Assembly (NCBI GenBank): GCA_021819635.1
Contig: JAKAQQ010000026.1
Coordinates: 1 to 8,059, forward strand
From: Pseudomonadota bacterium
GTDB taxonomy: Bacteria > Pseudomonadota > Gammaproteobacteria > JAKAQQ01
Length of the DNA stretch: 8,059 bases
Reading direction: 5' to 3'
Shown: one piece after another, positions 1-6,098 of the stretch
Numbering within the stretch: position 1 is the stretch's first letter
How the letters are laid out: each line of letters begins with the position of its first letter
Program-made: the position numbers and the translations under genes
Notes under the pieces: generated by a model
The model's input: the letters and a program-made list of their open reading frames with translations, nothing else
What the model was told of the DNA's origin: nothing
Database searches by the model: none

Positions 1-984
1 GGGAACGTACACGATGTCGGGATTCTTGGGGTCGACGAAGATCTCGCCGAAGTACCAGCCCCGGCGCCACAGGTTGCGGTCGGCGTTGATGAGGGTCCAG
101 GTCCGGCCTCCGTCGAGCGAGCGGTAGATGCCCCCGCCGGGGTGGGCACTGACCACGGCGTAGAGGAGGCCGTGGGGGGCGACCGCCAAGCCGATGCGGC
201 CGGCGTGCGCCAGGGGCAGTCCCTGAACCGCCAGGCGGCGCCACGTCCGCCCGCCGTTGGTCGAACGGTAGAGGGCCGAGGCGTGCCCCTCGAGCGGCGG
301 GTACTGCGTCCAGGGGGGTCGGACCGCGCTCCAGCTCGTCGCGTAGAGCACGCGGGGGTTGTCGGGGTCGGCGACGAGGTCGGCGATGCCGGTCCGCTTG
401 CCCAGACGCAGGACGTGGAACCAGTGCCGCCCGCCGTTGAGCGTCAGGTAAATCCCGCGTTGCGGGTTGGGTCCAAAGGTATGGCCGAGCGCGGCGACGA
501 CGACGTGGTTGGGGTTGCGGGGGGAGACCAGGATGTCCGAAATCTGCCGTGTCTTGCGCAGTCCCAGGGCGTGCCAGGTCCGGCCCCCGTTGGTCGAGCG
601 GAACACCCCGCCGCCGAGCGAAACGTCCGAACGCATGTCCGCCTCGCCCGTCCCGATGTAGAGGATGCGGGGGTTTGACGGAGCGACGGCAATGGCACCG
701 ATCGACCCCACGGGGCCGTGCTGGAAGAGCGGCGTCCAGGTCACGCCGCCGTTGTCGCTGCGGAAGACGCCGCCGTCGACCGACCCAAAATAGTAGAGAT
801 TCGGGTGGTGAACCACACCGGTCACGGCCAGCACGCGGCCGCCCCGGTCGGGGCCGAGGAAACGCCAACGCAGGCGGTGGTAGAGAACGGGGGGCATCGG
901 CCGTGGAGCGGCGGCCGCGTGACCGGTTCCGAGGGCCGTGAGGAGCGCAAGGCCGGCGAGGGTGGGGCGAAGGTGGAAACGCAT
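1..984 (-). CDS. Secreted BNR/sortilin-type beta-propeller repeat protein, N-terminal part (C-terminus outside window)
   Basis: The 328 codons present read without a stop to the window edge, so the gene is partial at its C-terminus. Residues 1 to about 25 look like a Sec signal peptide: basic start, hydrophobic stretch LAGLALLTALGTG, then an Ala-rich cleavage region, so the protein is probably exported. The rest is built from BNR/Asp-box units: SDNGGVTW (76-83), STNGGRTW (130-137), TLNGGRHW (181-188), STNGGRTW (241-248) and SLDGGRTW (289-296). Between them lie strands of the type SIGAIAVAPSNPRILYIGTG. The opening RFLGPDRGGRV and the repeat spacing match the family labelled WD40/YVTN/BNR-like, VPS10/sortilin-like or 'glycosyl hydrolase', whose members are often around 1000 residues. 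The activity of that family is mostly unknown, and the hydrolase label is usually only a fold match. The ATG at 984 is supported by GGGAG at 990-994, five bases upstream, and by the signal peptide directly after it. It is divergent from the phosphatase gene. Confidence 0.9.
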   Translation of the reverse strand, partial: MRFHLRPTLAGLALLTALGTGHAAAAPRPMPPVLYHRLRWRFLGPDRGGRVLAVTGVVHHPNLYYFGSVDGGVFRSDNGGVTWTPLFQHGPVGSIGAIAVAPSNPRILYIGTGEADMRSDVSLGGGVFRSTNGGRTWHALGLRKTRQISDILVSPRNPNHVVVAALGHTFGPNPQRGIYLTLNGGRHWFHVLRLGKRTGIADLVADPDNPRVLYATSWSAVRPPWTQYPPLEGHASALYRSTNGGRTWRRLAVQGLPLAHAGRIGLAVAPHGLLYAVVSAHPGGGIYRSLDGGRTWTLINADRNLWRRGWYFGEIFVDPKNPDIVYVP

Positions 985-1015
985 GTCGTCTCCCGGACAA
1001 AGGGGGCTTTGGGCT

Positions 1016-1046
1016 ATTGTAGGGTGGTCGGAGAGACGGGTGTCAA
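1016..1046 (-). promoter_or_regulatory. Sigma70-like promoter of the BNR-repeat gene
   Basis: On the minus strand a perfect -35 box TTGACA (1046-1041) is followed after 19 bases by TACAAT (1021-1016), which matches five of six -10 positions. The spacer is longer than the preferred 17, which may weaken it. Predicted transcription starts near 1009, giving a leader of about 25 bases that contains the GGGAG ribosome site. The position is ideal for the minus-strand gene. No comparable promoter is visible for the plus-strand phosphatase gene in the same gap. Confidence 0.6.
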
Positions 1047-1064
1047 CCCGGGTGCGGCCCATCG

Positions 1065-1886
1065 ATGGACGAGGAAAAACCACGCGTCGCGCGCTACGAA
1101 GCCAACAGGCGGGGGCGCGATTTCGTCGTGGGCGATCTCCACGGATGCCGCGTGCTGCTCGATCGCCTGTTGCGCGAGGTGGATTTTCACCCCGATCGCG
1201 ACCGCCTGTTCAGCGTCGGTGATCTGATCGACCGCGGCCCGGAATCCATGCGCTGCCTGGATCTTCTCGACGAGCCCTGGTGCCACGGGGTCCTGGGGAA
1301 CCACGAAGTCATGCTGACCGATTTTTTTGCCCGCGCCATGGCGCTCGGCGGTCGTGTCGTCTGGGAAGAGGAGCACGATTTTCTGCGCAACGGCGGCGGG
1401 TGGGTTCGCCGCGAGCTTGTCGAGGGGGGGACGCTGATCGGCCCGCGTCTCATGGAAGTGCTGGCCCAGCTCCAGACGCTCCCGCACCTCATCGTCGTGG
1501 GCGCAGGGCCGGAACGCTTCCACGTTGTGCATGCCGAGCTTCTCCGCCCGACGGGCGGGGTGTCCCCGGTTTATCTCGACGACGACATCGACCGCGGTTT
1601 CGAGCATCTCACCGCCGCCGAACGGGGACGGTTGGAAGAGGCGGTCTCCTGGTCCCGCCGTCTCATGGGGCGGGGAGGGAACACGACCCTGCCGGCGGTG
1701 ATCGAGGGCCTTTCGCCCACCTACTGCGGGCACACCCCCGGGTTCGAGTTGCGGCGCATTGCCTCGCACATCTGCATCGACACGGGGGCCTATCTCCCCT
1801 ATCTTTTTGGGGAGGAGCGCGGGCACGGCTGGGGGCTCACGATCGTCGAGCCCCGAACCGGGGCCCTCTACCGGGCCGAACCCTGA
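1065..1886 (+). CDS. Metallophosphatase, serine/threonine protein phosphatase family (PrpA/PrpB/lambda type)
   Basis: A 273-residue protein with the full set of phosphoesterase motifs in order: GDLHG (23-27, metal ligands D24 and H26), GDLIDRGPES (52-61, bridging D53), GNHE (78-81, N79 and catalytic H80), VVHAEL with H156, and GHTP (222-225, H223), followed by IDTGAY (238-243). The family hydrolyses phosphomonoesters with a dinuclear metal centre, usually Mn or Fe. GDLIDRGPES and GNHE fit the protein-phosphatase branch better than ApaH, which typically has an Asn-Arg-Gly-Pro form of the second motif. Length is normal for bacterial PrpA/PrpB-like enzymes. There is no signal peptide or membrane segment, so it is cytoplasmic. 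The ATG lies 22 residues before the first motif. No good Shine-Dalgarno sequence precedes it, and the in-frame TTG at 1017 is followed at once by a stop. The true substrate (phosphoprotein, nucleotide or other) cannot be told from sequence. Confidence 0.92.
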   Translation: MDEEKPRVARYEANRRGRDFVVGDLHGCRVLLDRLLREVDFHPDRDRLFSVGDLIDRGPESMRCLDLLDEPWCHGVLGNHEVMLTDFFARAMALGGRVVWEEEHDFLRNGGGWVRRELVEGGTLIGPRLMEVLAQLQTLPHLIVVGAGPERFHVVHAELLRPTGGVSPVYLDDDIDRGFEHLTAAERGRLEEAVSWSRRLMGRGGNTTLPAVIEGLSPTYCGHTPGFELRRIASHICIDTGAYLPYLFGEERGHGWGLTIVEPRTGALYRAEP

Positions 1887-1906
1887 CGCGGACCGAACCG
1901 GGCGGG

Positions 1907-1943
1907 GGCGGCCGTGAAGGCGCGGCGGGGCCTTGCGGCCGCC
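1907..1943 (+). terminator. Strong GC-rich hairpin after the phosphatase gene (possible terminator)
   Basis: GGCGGCCG (1907-1914) pairs perfectly with CGGCCGCC (1936-1943). A second stem, AAGGC (1917-1921) with GCCTT (1930-1934), sits inside it around an 8-base loop. Only a T/G wobble and one bulged base separate the two stems, so about 14 pairs can form. It begins 20 bases after the phosphatase stop codon. The downstream bases are pyrimidine-rich (CTTCTTCCT) but hold no proper T-run, so it may slow polymerase or protect the 3' end rather than act as a classical terminator. It fills much of the gap before the OsmC-family gene. Confidence 0.45.
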
Positions 1944-1964
1944 GGACCGCGCTTCTTCCTGTGG

Positions 1965-1970
1965 CACAAT
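1965..1970 (+). promoter_or_regulatory. Possible -10 element of the OsmC-family gene
   Basis: CACAAT lies 29 bases upstream of the OsmC-family ATG, in the context TGGCACAATGCC, and would give a leader of roughly 23 bases. It matches four of six -10 positions. No convincing -35 box lies about 17 bases upstream, where the sequence is part of the GC-rich hairpin and its flank. Weak on its own, but placed correctly between the hairpin and the ribosome-binding site. Confidence 0.25.
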
Positions 1971-1999
1971 GCCCCGGCGTGCGACTCCGGAGAGACCCC

Positions 2000-2464
2000 A
2001 TGAACGAACCCGTGCGTGTGACGCTCACGCAGGCGCAGGATCACCGCTTTACGGTCGACTTCGGCGCCCACCTGCCGGTCCTTGTGACCGACGAAGAGCC
2101 TCCTCTCGGCACGGGGGCGGGTCCGGGACCGCTTCACCTTCTCCTGGCCGCCGTTGCCGGCTGTCTGTCTTCGAGTCTCCTCTTCGCCCTGCGCAAGCAC
2201 CACGCCGAGGGGGGGGTGATCCGGACCGAGGCCTCGGGACGGGTGGGACGAAGCCCGCGCGGCCGCTTGCGCGTCGAGGCGATCGAGGTCACGCTTCGTC
2301 TAGGGGTCCCGGCCGCGCGCGTCGAGCATCTCGACCGCATCGTCGCCCAGTTCGAGGATTTCTGCACGGTGGGCCAGAGCGTCCGCCGGGGAATCCCCGT
2401 CACGGTGCGCCTTTGCGACAGCACCGGGGCCGAAGTCCCCGGTCTAGTCACCCCCCCGGACTGA
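2000..2464 (+). CDS. OsmC/Ohr-family protein
   Basis: A 154-residue soluble protein with the OsmC-fold signature. One cysteine lies in a helix of small residues, AVAGCLSSSLLF (C55). A second lies in FCTVGQSVRRGIPVTV (C122), followed by a final beta strand. In OsmC and Ohr these two cysteines form the peroxide-reactive site that reduces organic hydroperoxides. This branch (an OsmC-like protein with the GPGP..LLLAAVAGC helix) is broader, and some members may act on other thiol chemistry, so a peroxidase role is inferred, not shown. The EAIEVTLRL strand and the HLDRIVAQFEDFC helix fit the fold, and the length is typical. The ATG at 2000 follows GGAGAG (1989-1994) at good spacing. The same frame stays open far upstream, but only this start gives a protein of family length. 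It ends 51 bases before the stop of the convergent NRAMP gene. Confidence 0.9.
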   Translation: MNEPVRVTLTQAQDHRFTVDFGAHLPVLVTDEEPPLGTGAGPGPLHLLLAAVAGCLSSSLLFALRKHHAEGGVIRTEASGRVGRSPRGRLRVEAIEVTLRLGVPAARVEHLDRIVAQFEDFCTVGQSVRRGIPVTVRLCDSTGAEVPGLVTPPD

Positions 2465-2507
2465 GAGCCCCGCTTCCGAGCGCGGTGTTGGCGTGGGACT
2501 TCCCCCT

Positions 2508-2523
2508 CCCTCTGTTCAGAGGG
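2508..2523. terminator. Short inverted repeat at the convergent gene ends
   Basis: CCCTCTG (2508-2514) and CAGAGGG (2517-2523) form a perfect seven-base inverted repeat with only two bases between, so a real loop would open at least one pair. It overlaps the NRAMP stop codon and lies between two converging genes, where a two-way terminator would be useful. Neither strand has a T-run after it, so this is weak. Confidence 0.25.
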
Positions 2524-3793
2524 CTTGGAGTCCGCCGAAGACGCCGAGCGTCACGGTCAGTACGACGAGCGCCAGGACGATGACGGCGTAGCTTCCCCGC
2601 AGCCGGTGTTCGGGGGGAAGCGCGCGGCGGGCCAGAAGGTACAGAAAACCGAGGACGATCGGCAGGAGGAGGGCGTTCATCACTTCAATGCCGATCGACA
2701 GGCGCACGAGATTGACCCCGCTGGTCACAAGGAGCGCCCCGGCCGCAAGAGCGAGCGTGTAGACCAGGTAGAACCAAGGGGCTTCGTGCAACCGATGGTT
2801 GAGCGAGCGCCGGTACCCGCTGACTTCGCCGAGCCCCCAGGCGGCGGTGACCGAGACCACGATGGCCGCCACGAGGCTCGCTCCGATGATGCCGGCGGCG
2901 AAGACGGCCCGGCCCGCTGTTTGCCCGAGAAACGACGTCAGGGTGCGACTGATTTCGGGAATGTTGTTGAGTGACGCGTGCGGGTCGGTGCGACCGATGG
3001 TGGCCGCGGTGGCGACGATCATGGCGATCATGATGGCCTGGGTGAGAAACGCGCCCAGCAGGGTGTCGGCCCGCGCCTCTCGGAGGTGATGTCGCTTGAG
3101 TTTCTTGTCGACCACGGCCGCCTGCTGATAGAACACCATCCAGGGCATGATCACCGCGCCGATGTTGGCGGCCACCAGGTAAAGATAGGACGTGTGGCCG
3201 AGCGGGAAGGTGACGAGTCCGCGGGCGAGACGACCCATCTGCGGATGCGCGCGGTAGGCCACGTAGAAGAGGGCGAGCTCGAAGAGACCGACGAGAATGG
3301 CAACGATTTCCACCGAACGGTACGAGCCGGTCACGACCACGAGGAGAAGAAAGAAGACCGTGGCCCACACGCTGGCGTCGATCGGAATGCCGTACACCTG
3401 TCCGGCGCCGGCCACGCCGATCATTTCGGTGACAAGCGCACCGACGCAGGAGAGGAGCAAGGTGCTGACCGAGATCCACGCCCATAACGTTCCGAAGGTT
3501 TCGCGGATGAGCTCGCCGTGGCCGCGTCCGGTGTGGAGCCCAAGGCGGACGGTCATTTCCTGCACCATGAAGAGGATGGGAATCAGGGCGAGCTGAAGGG
3601 TGATGAGGGTGTAGCCCCACTGGGCTCCGCTTTGCGCCGCGGTGACCAAGCTCCCGGCGTCTGTGTCCGCCAGCATGACGATGAGGCCGGGGCCCATGAC
3701 GAGGAGGAAAAGTCCCAGGCGGGCCCGCAGGGTCGATCGGGAACCGCAGTCCTCCGCTTCCTCGGTGAAGGCGGGTTGCGGTTGGGCGTTCAC
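2516..3793 (-). CDS. NRAMP (SLC11)-like divalent metal transporter with altered metal-site residues
   Basis: A 425-residue membrane protein with about 11 hydrophobic segments. The first segment, MGPGLIVMLADTDAGSLVT, aligns along its length with the MntH TM1 sequence ending in Asp-Pro-Gly-Asn, but here reads D45-A-G-S48. The TM6 motif, classically Met-Pro-His, reads M216-P-W218 within NIGAVIMPW. The metal-binding Asp and Met are therefore kept, while Asn becomes Ser and His becomes Trp. NRAMP proteins import Mn or Fe with protons; related clades with altered sites carry other ions such as Mg, so the substrate is open and I give no mntH symbol. The chosen start is GTG at 3793: AAGGA lies seven bases upstream and the preceding -10 gives a 39-base leader. 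A TTG at 3829 would add 12 unlikely residues and would sit at the predicted transcription start. It lies downstream of dsbD on the same strand but has its own promoter signal. Confidence 0.88.
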   Translation of the reverse strand: MNAQPQPAFTEEAEDCGSRSTLRARLGLFLLVMGPGLIVMLADTDAGSLVTAAQSGAQWGYTLITLQLALIPILFMVQEMTVRLGLHTGRGHGELIRETFGTLWAWISVSTLLLSCVGALVTEMIGVAGAGQVYGIPIDASVWATVFFLLLVVVTGSYRSVEIVAILVGLFELALFYVAYRAHPQMGRLARGLVTFPLGHTSYLYLVAANIGAVIMPWMVFYQQAAVVDKKLKRHHLREARADTLLGAFLTQAIMIAMIVATAATIGRTDPHASLNNIPEISRTLTSFLGQTAGRAVFAAGIIGASLVAAIVVSVTAAWGLGEVSGYRRSLNHRLHEAPWFYLVYTLALAAGALLVTSGVNLVRLSIGIEVMNALLLPIVLGFLYLLARRALPPEHRLRGSYAVIVLALVVLTVTLGVFGGLQAL

Positions 3794-3831
3794 GGCAATT
3801 CCTTCGCTTCCGGGGGGGCGACTCTCCAATA

Positions 3832-3855
3832 CGGGACTATTGTAGTCCTGTTTTT
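3832..3855 (+). terminator. Hairpin plus T-run on the plus strand, overlapping the NRAMP -10
   Basis: Read on the plus strand, GGACTA (3834-3839) pairs with TAGTCC (3843-3848) around a TTG loop. A G-T wobble (3833/3849) and a C-G pair (3832/3850) extend the stem to eight pairs, and TTTTT follows at 3851-3855. This is the form of an intrinsic terminator. It would stop plus-strand transcription that ran past OsmC and antisense to the NRAMP gene before it entered dsbD antisense. The same repeat may instead be a protein-binding operator on the minus-strand promoter. Confidence 0.4.
3839..3844 (-). promoter_or_regulatory. Putative -10 element of the NRAMP-like gene
   Basis: TACAAT on the minus strand matches five of six -10 positions and predicts a start of transcription near 3832, which supports the GTG start at 3793. 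The upstream region has only a poor -35 candidate (TTCTCG, 18-base spacer), so an activator or an extended context may be needed. The box sits at the centre of the inverted repeat GGACTA-CAA-TAGTCC, a layout that could suit a repressor or activator site. Confidence 0.45.
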
Positions 3856-3863
3856 GGGCCGCC

Positions 3864-3891
3864 GAGAAGAAAGGGCCACGTGTTCGTGACC
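3864..3891 (-). terminator. Probable intrinsic terminator of dsbD
   Basis: On the minus strand GGTCACG (3891-3885) pairs with CGTGGCC (3880-3874) around the loop AACA, with one G-T wobble, and is followed by the pyrimidine-rich tail CTTTCTTCTC. It starts 25 bases after the dsbD stop codon. The T-run is interrupted, so termination may be partial and some read-through into the NRAMP gene is possible. Confidence 0.45.
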
Positions 3892-3916
3892 GAAGAACGA
3901 GGGCGGCACGGTGGGG

Positions 3917-5932
3917 CTACGAAGCGGAAGGGGCCGGGCGAGGCGTCGGAGGGGGAGGTCGCAGCCGGGCGAGCCAGGCGAGGAATCCGGACGTGCCTTG
4001 GGCGCCCACGAGGCGGGCCGTGGGGCGGCGGGCAAGCCGCCCGTTCCTGAAGGCGAAATAGAGGAAGGTCGGTGGTCCCAGCACCCGGTAGAGAGAGAGG
4101 AGTCGGGCGCTCGCCCGATTGTCCCGGGTGACGTCCGCGTGCACAAAGAGGAAGGGGCGGAGGGCCGCGACGACGCGGGGGCGGACAAAGACGGTCCGGT
4201 CCATGATGGCGCAGGACACGCACCAGCGGGCGTCGTAGTCAACGAGGAGGGGGCGCCGCTCGCGACCGGCCAGCAGGCGGGCGCGGGCCAGCGCCTCGGG
4301 GTTGCGGACGGTCCGCACACGAAGCCGGGAGCGCGGCGCCGAGACGCTCCCTCCGGCGGGCCGGGAGAGGGTACGCAGCGGCGCCAGGACACGCGTGGCC
4401 CCGCCGAGGGCTCCGAGAATCTCTCCGAGTGCGAGCGCGACGAGGACGACGGTGAACCCGCGGCGGAAGCGGGGCCCACTGCCTTCGTGGGAGACGGTCG
4501 CCCCCGGGTAAACGAACCCGGCCATGAGGGCCAGGAGGACGCCCAGAAGGAAGACGACGAGCGGGGTCGGAAGCACGCGCGCGGCGAACCAGAGGGCAAG
4601 CCCGTAGAGGACAAACCCGAGGAACCGTTCCACGGCGGTGAGCCAGGGCCCGCTGCGGGGCCAGAAAGAGCCGGCGACCAGAGCGGCGGAGAGGAGAGGA
4701 ATCCCGAGCCCGAGGCCGAGGACAAAAAGAAGGAGGGCCCCGCGGAGCGCGTCCCCTTGATAGACGGCTAGGGTGAGGCCCGCGGCGACGGCGGGGGTGA
4801 GGCAGGGGCTGGCGAGCAGGGCCGAACCCACCCCGAGAAGAAGAGGCCCCAGAAGAGAGCCGGTCCTCCGTTCGCCGAGCCGGGAGAGTCCCTCGCGCCA
4901 ACGTCCGGGAAGTTCCAAGCGGAGGTCGGCCAGAAGAGCCGTGCCGTAGAAGGCGAAGAGCGCGGCAAAGGCGCCGATGACCCAGGGGTTTTCGAAGAAG
5001 GGAATCAGATCGTGCCCCGCCGCAGCGGCGAGGAGCCCGAGAAGACCGTAGGTGACCGCAACGGCGAGGACGTAGACCACGGAGGCACGGATCCGTCCCG
5101 CCCGTGTCCCTCCGCCCGCGCGCCCCAGAGTGGTCAGGAGAATCGGAACCATCGGTGCCCCGCAGGGGGTGAACGCAAGGAGGATCCCGGCGAGGAAGAA
5201 CAAGAGAATCTCGGCGCCAAGGTCGTGTTTCGGCATCCGCCGAGGAGCGTGGCCTTGTGGGGGGGGCGGGTCGGGGTGAAACGTCGTTGGTGCCACGGTT
5301 CGCCGCGCCACGGGCGGTGGGGACAAGGACCCGGGAGACGGGGGGGGCGAGGATCGGGCTTCGGGCGCCGCCAGGGTGAGCGTGCGTTCCTCCGGGGGGT
5401 AGCAGAGCCCTCTTGCCGCGCATCCTTGATAGCGCACCCTCAGGACGACGGGTTGCCCGCCGCTGTGGCTCACCCGGACCGCAATCAGAAGGCGATGGTA
5501 GTAGACGGGCACGAGGCCTTGGGGCTCGCGCCGAGGAACCCCCGGCGGCCGCCTGAAGGCGATCCGTGTTCCGGCTGGGGAGAGCGCCCGCAGGCGGACT
5601 TTGTCGCGGTAGAGGTAGTAGCCTTGGGCGATGCGCCAGCGAAGGACGATGCGCCGGGCGGAGACCCGTCTCCCCTGCAAGCGGTAGGCCCGGGCCGCGG
5701 GAAGAAACGCGTTCGAGTCGCTTCTGGAGGCGAGGAGGGCCCCGAGAATCGACGCCCGGGCGAGCGGGCTGAGCGCGAGGGGAAGCGCGATCAGGAGGCC
5801 GGCGAGACGGGCCGTGCGTCGGGAACAAGCTGGCGTGTGTCGTTCACGTGCCGGGCCACCACCGGTCCCGGAGCCGGGGGTCCGGTTCTGTGTGCCCACG
5901 GGGGAGGGGTGTGGCGGGAAAGAGAGCTGCAT
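3917..5932 (-). CDS. dsbD: Thiol:disulfide interchange protein DsbD
   Basis: A 671-residue inner-membrane protein that moves electrons from cytoplasmic thioredoxin to periplasmic partners such as DsbC and cytochrome c maturation factors. All three cysteine pairs of E. coli DsbD are present. The periplasmic alpha domain has YQGCAARGLCYPPE (C171, C177). The membrane domain has FTPCGAPMVPIL (C257) and ASPCLTPAVAAG (C377) across about eight membrane segments (240-510). The C-terminal thioredoxin domain has DARWCVSC (C571, C574). A signal-like segment (about 41-60, RRT then LAGLLIALPLALSPLARA) precedes the alpha domain. E. coli DsbD is about 565 residues; the excess here is the long N-terminal lead, a proline-rich linker (about 194-230) and a proline-rich tail. 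TPCGAP replaces the usual TPCVLP or TPCVFP. The start is uncertain: ATG 5932 has no Shine-Dalgarno, and GTG at residue 12 is the only alternative. It is divergent from the GGDEF gene, with the NRAMP gene downstream. Confidence 0.93.
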   Translation of the reverse strand: MQLSFPPHPSPVGTQNRTPGSGTGGGPARERHTPACSRRTARLAGLLIALPLALSPLARASILGALLASRSDSNAFLPAARAYRLQGRRVSARRIVLRWRIAQGYYLYRDKVRLRALSPAGTRIAFRRPPGVPRREPQGLVPVYYHRLLIAVRVSHSGGQPVVLRVRYQGCAARGLCYPPEERTLTLAAPEARSSPPPSPGSLSPPPVARRTVAPTTFHPDPPPPQGHAPRRMPKHDLGAEILLFFLAGILLAFTPCGAPMVPILLTTLGRAGGGTRAGRIRASVVYVLAVAVTYGLLGLLAAAAGHDLIPFFENPWVIGAFAALFAFYGTALLADLRLELPGRWREGLSRLGERRTGSLLGPLLLGVGSALLASPCLTPAVAAGLTLAVYQGDALRGALLLFVLGLGLGIPLLSAALVAGSFWPRSGPWLTAVERFLGFVLYGLALWFAARVLPTPLVVFLLGVLLALMAGFVYPGATVSHEGSGPRFRRGFTVVLVALALGEILGALGGATRVLAPLRTLSRPAGGSVSAPRSRLRVRTVRNPEALARARLLAGRERRPLLVDYDARWCVSCAIMDRTVFVRPRVVAALRPFLFVHADVTRDNRASARLLSLYRVLGPPTFLYFAFRNGRLARRPTARLVGAQGTSGFLAWLARLRPPPPTPRPAPSAS

Positions 5933-6098
5933 GTCGTGTCGTGGGGCTGCGCCGGGGCGAAGGGGCGGGTGGGGGGGCTTCCGGGTGGCTCCATGGGCGG
6001 GGAAAGCCCGAACCGGGGACCGGAACGGCGAGGGAAGCCAAGGCCACGCGATCGCTAGGCTATATATTAGGGGATGGAGGCGTGACCCGGAAGGGGTA
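5933..6098. promoter_or_regulatory. Divergent control region between dsbD and the GGDEF gene, with an AT-rich island
   Basis: This 166-base gap is very GC-rich except for TATATATTAG at 6061-6070. On the plus strand TATATT (6063-6068) matches five of six -10 positions and would start transcription near 6075, about 24 bases before the GGDEF ATG. On the minus strand the same island reads TAATATATAG and could serve dsbD with a leader of about 120 bases. No clear -35 box is seen on either side. The rest (5933-6058) is G-rich on the plus strand, and I see no gene or RNA in it. Confidence 0.4.
6089..6096 (+). promoter_or_regulatory. Ribosome-binding site of the GGDEF gene
   Basis: GGAAGGGG lies two bases before the ATG at 6099. 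The spacing to its purine-rich core is rather short but usable. The only nearby upstream start, GTG at 6082, runs into TAA after five codons, so this site fixes the start at 6099. Confidence 0.5.

Noticed and set aside
142..678. A 178-residue plus-strand frame inside the BNR-repeat gene
   Set aside because: It is antisense to repeated Asp-box units; its apparent regularity comes from those repeats.
1014..1967. A 317-residue open frame on the minus strand opposite the phosphatase gene
   Set aside because: Its sequence is the shadow of a gene with complete catalytic motifs; it shows no domain and is explained by GC-rich codon bias.
1280..1999. Upstream extension of the OsmC-family frame into the phosphatase gene
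   Set aside because: The frame is open only by chance; family length, the GGAGAG site and the fold begin at 2000.
3794..3829. TTG at 3829 as the start of the NRAMP-like protein
   Set aside because: It falls about three bases after the predicted transcription start and has no ribosome site, whereas GTG 3793 has AAGGA at good spacing.
2500..4700. A dsbD-NRAMP operon
   Set aside because: Same strand, but the 123-base gap holds a likely terminator and a separate -10 box, so co-transcription is at most partial.
3790..4725. A 311-residue Ser/Pro/Arg-rich minus-strand frame overlapping the 3' end of dsbD
   Set aside because: Out of frame with the thioredoxin domain of DsbD and of low complexity, so it is a shadow frame.
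5012..6058. A 348-residue open frame on the plus strand opposite dsbD
   Set aside because: Low-complexity Gly/Arg/Glu-rich translation with no motif, antisense to a well-supported DsbD.
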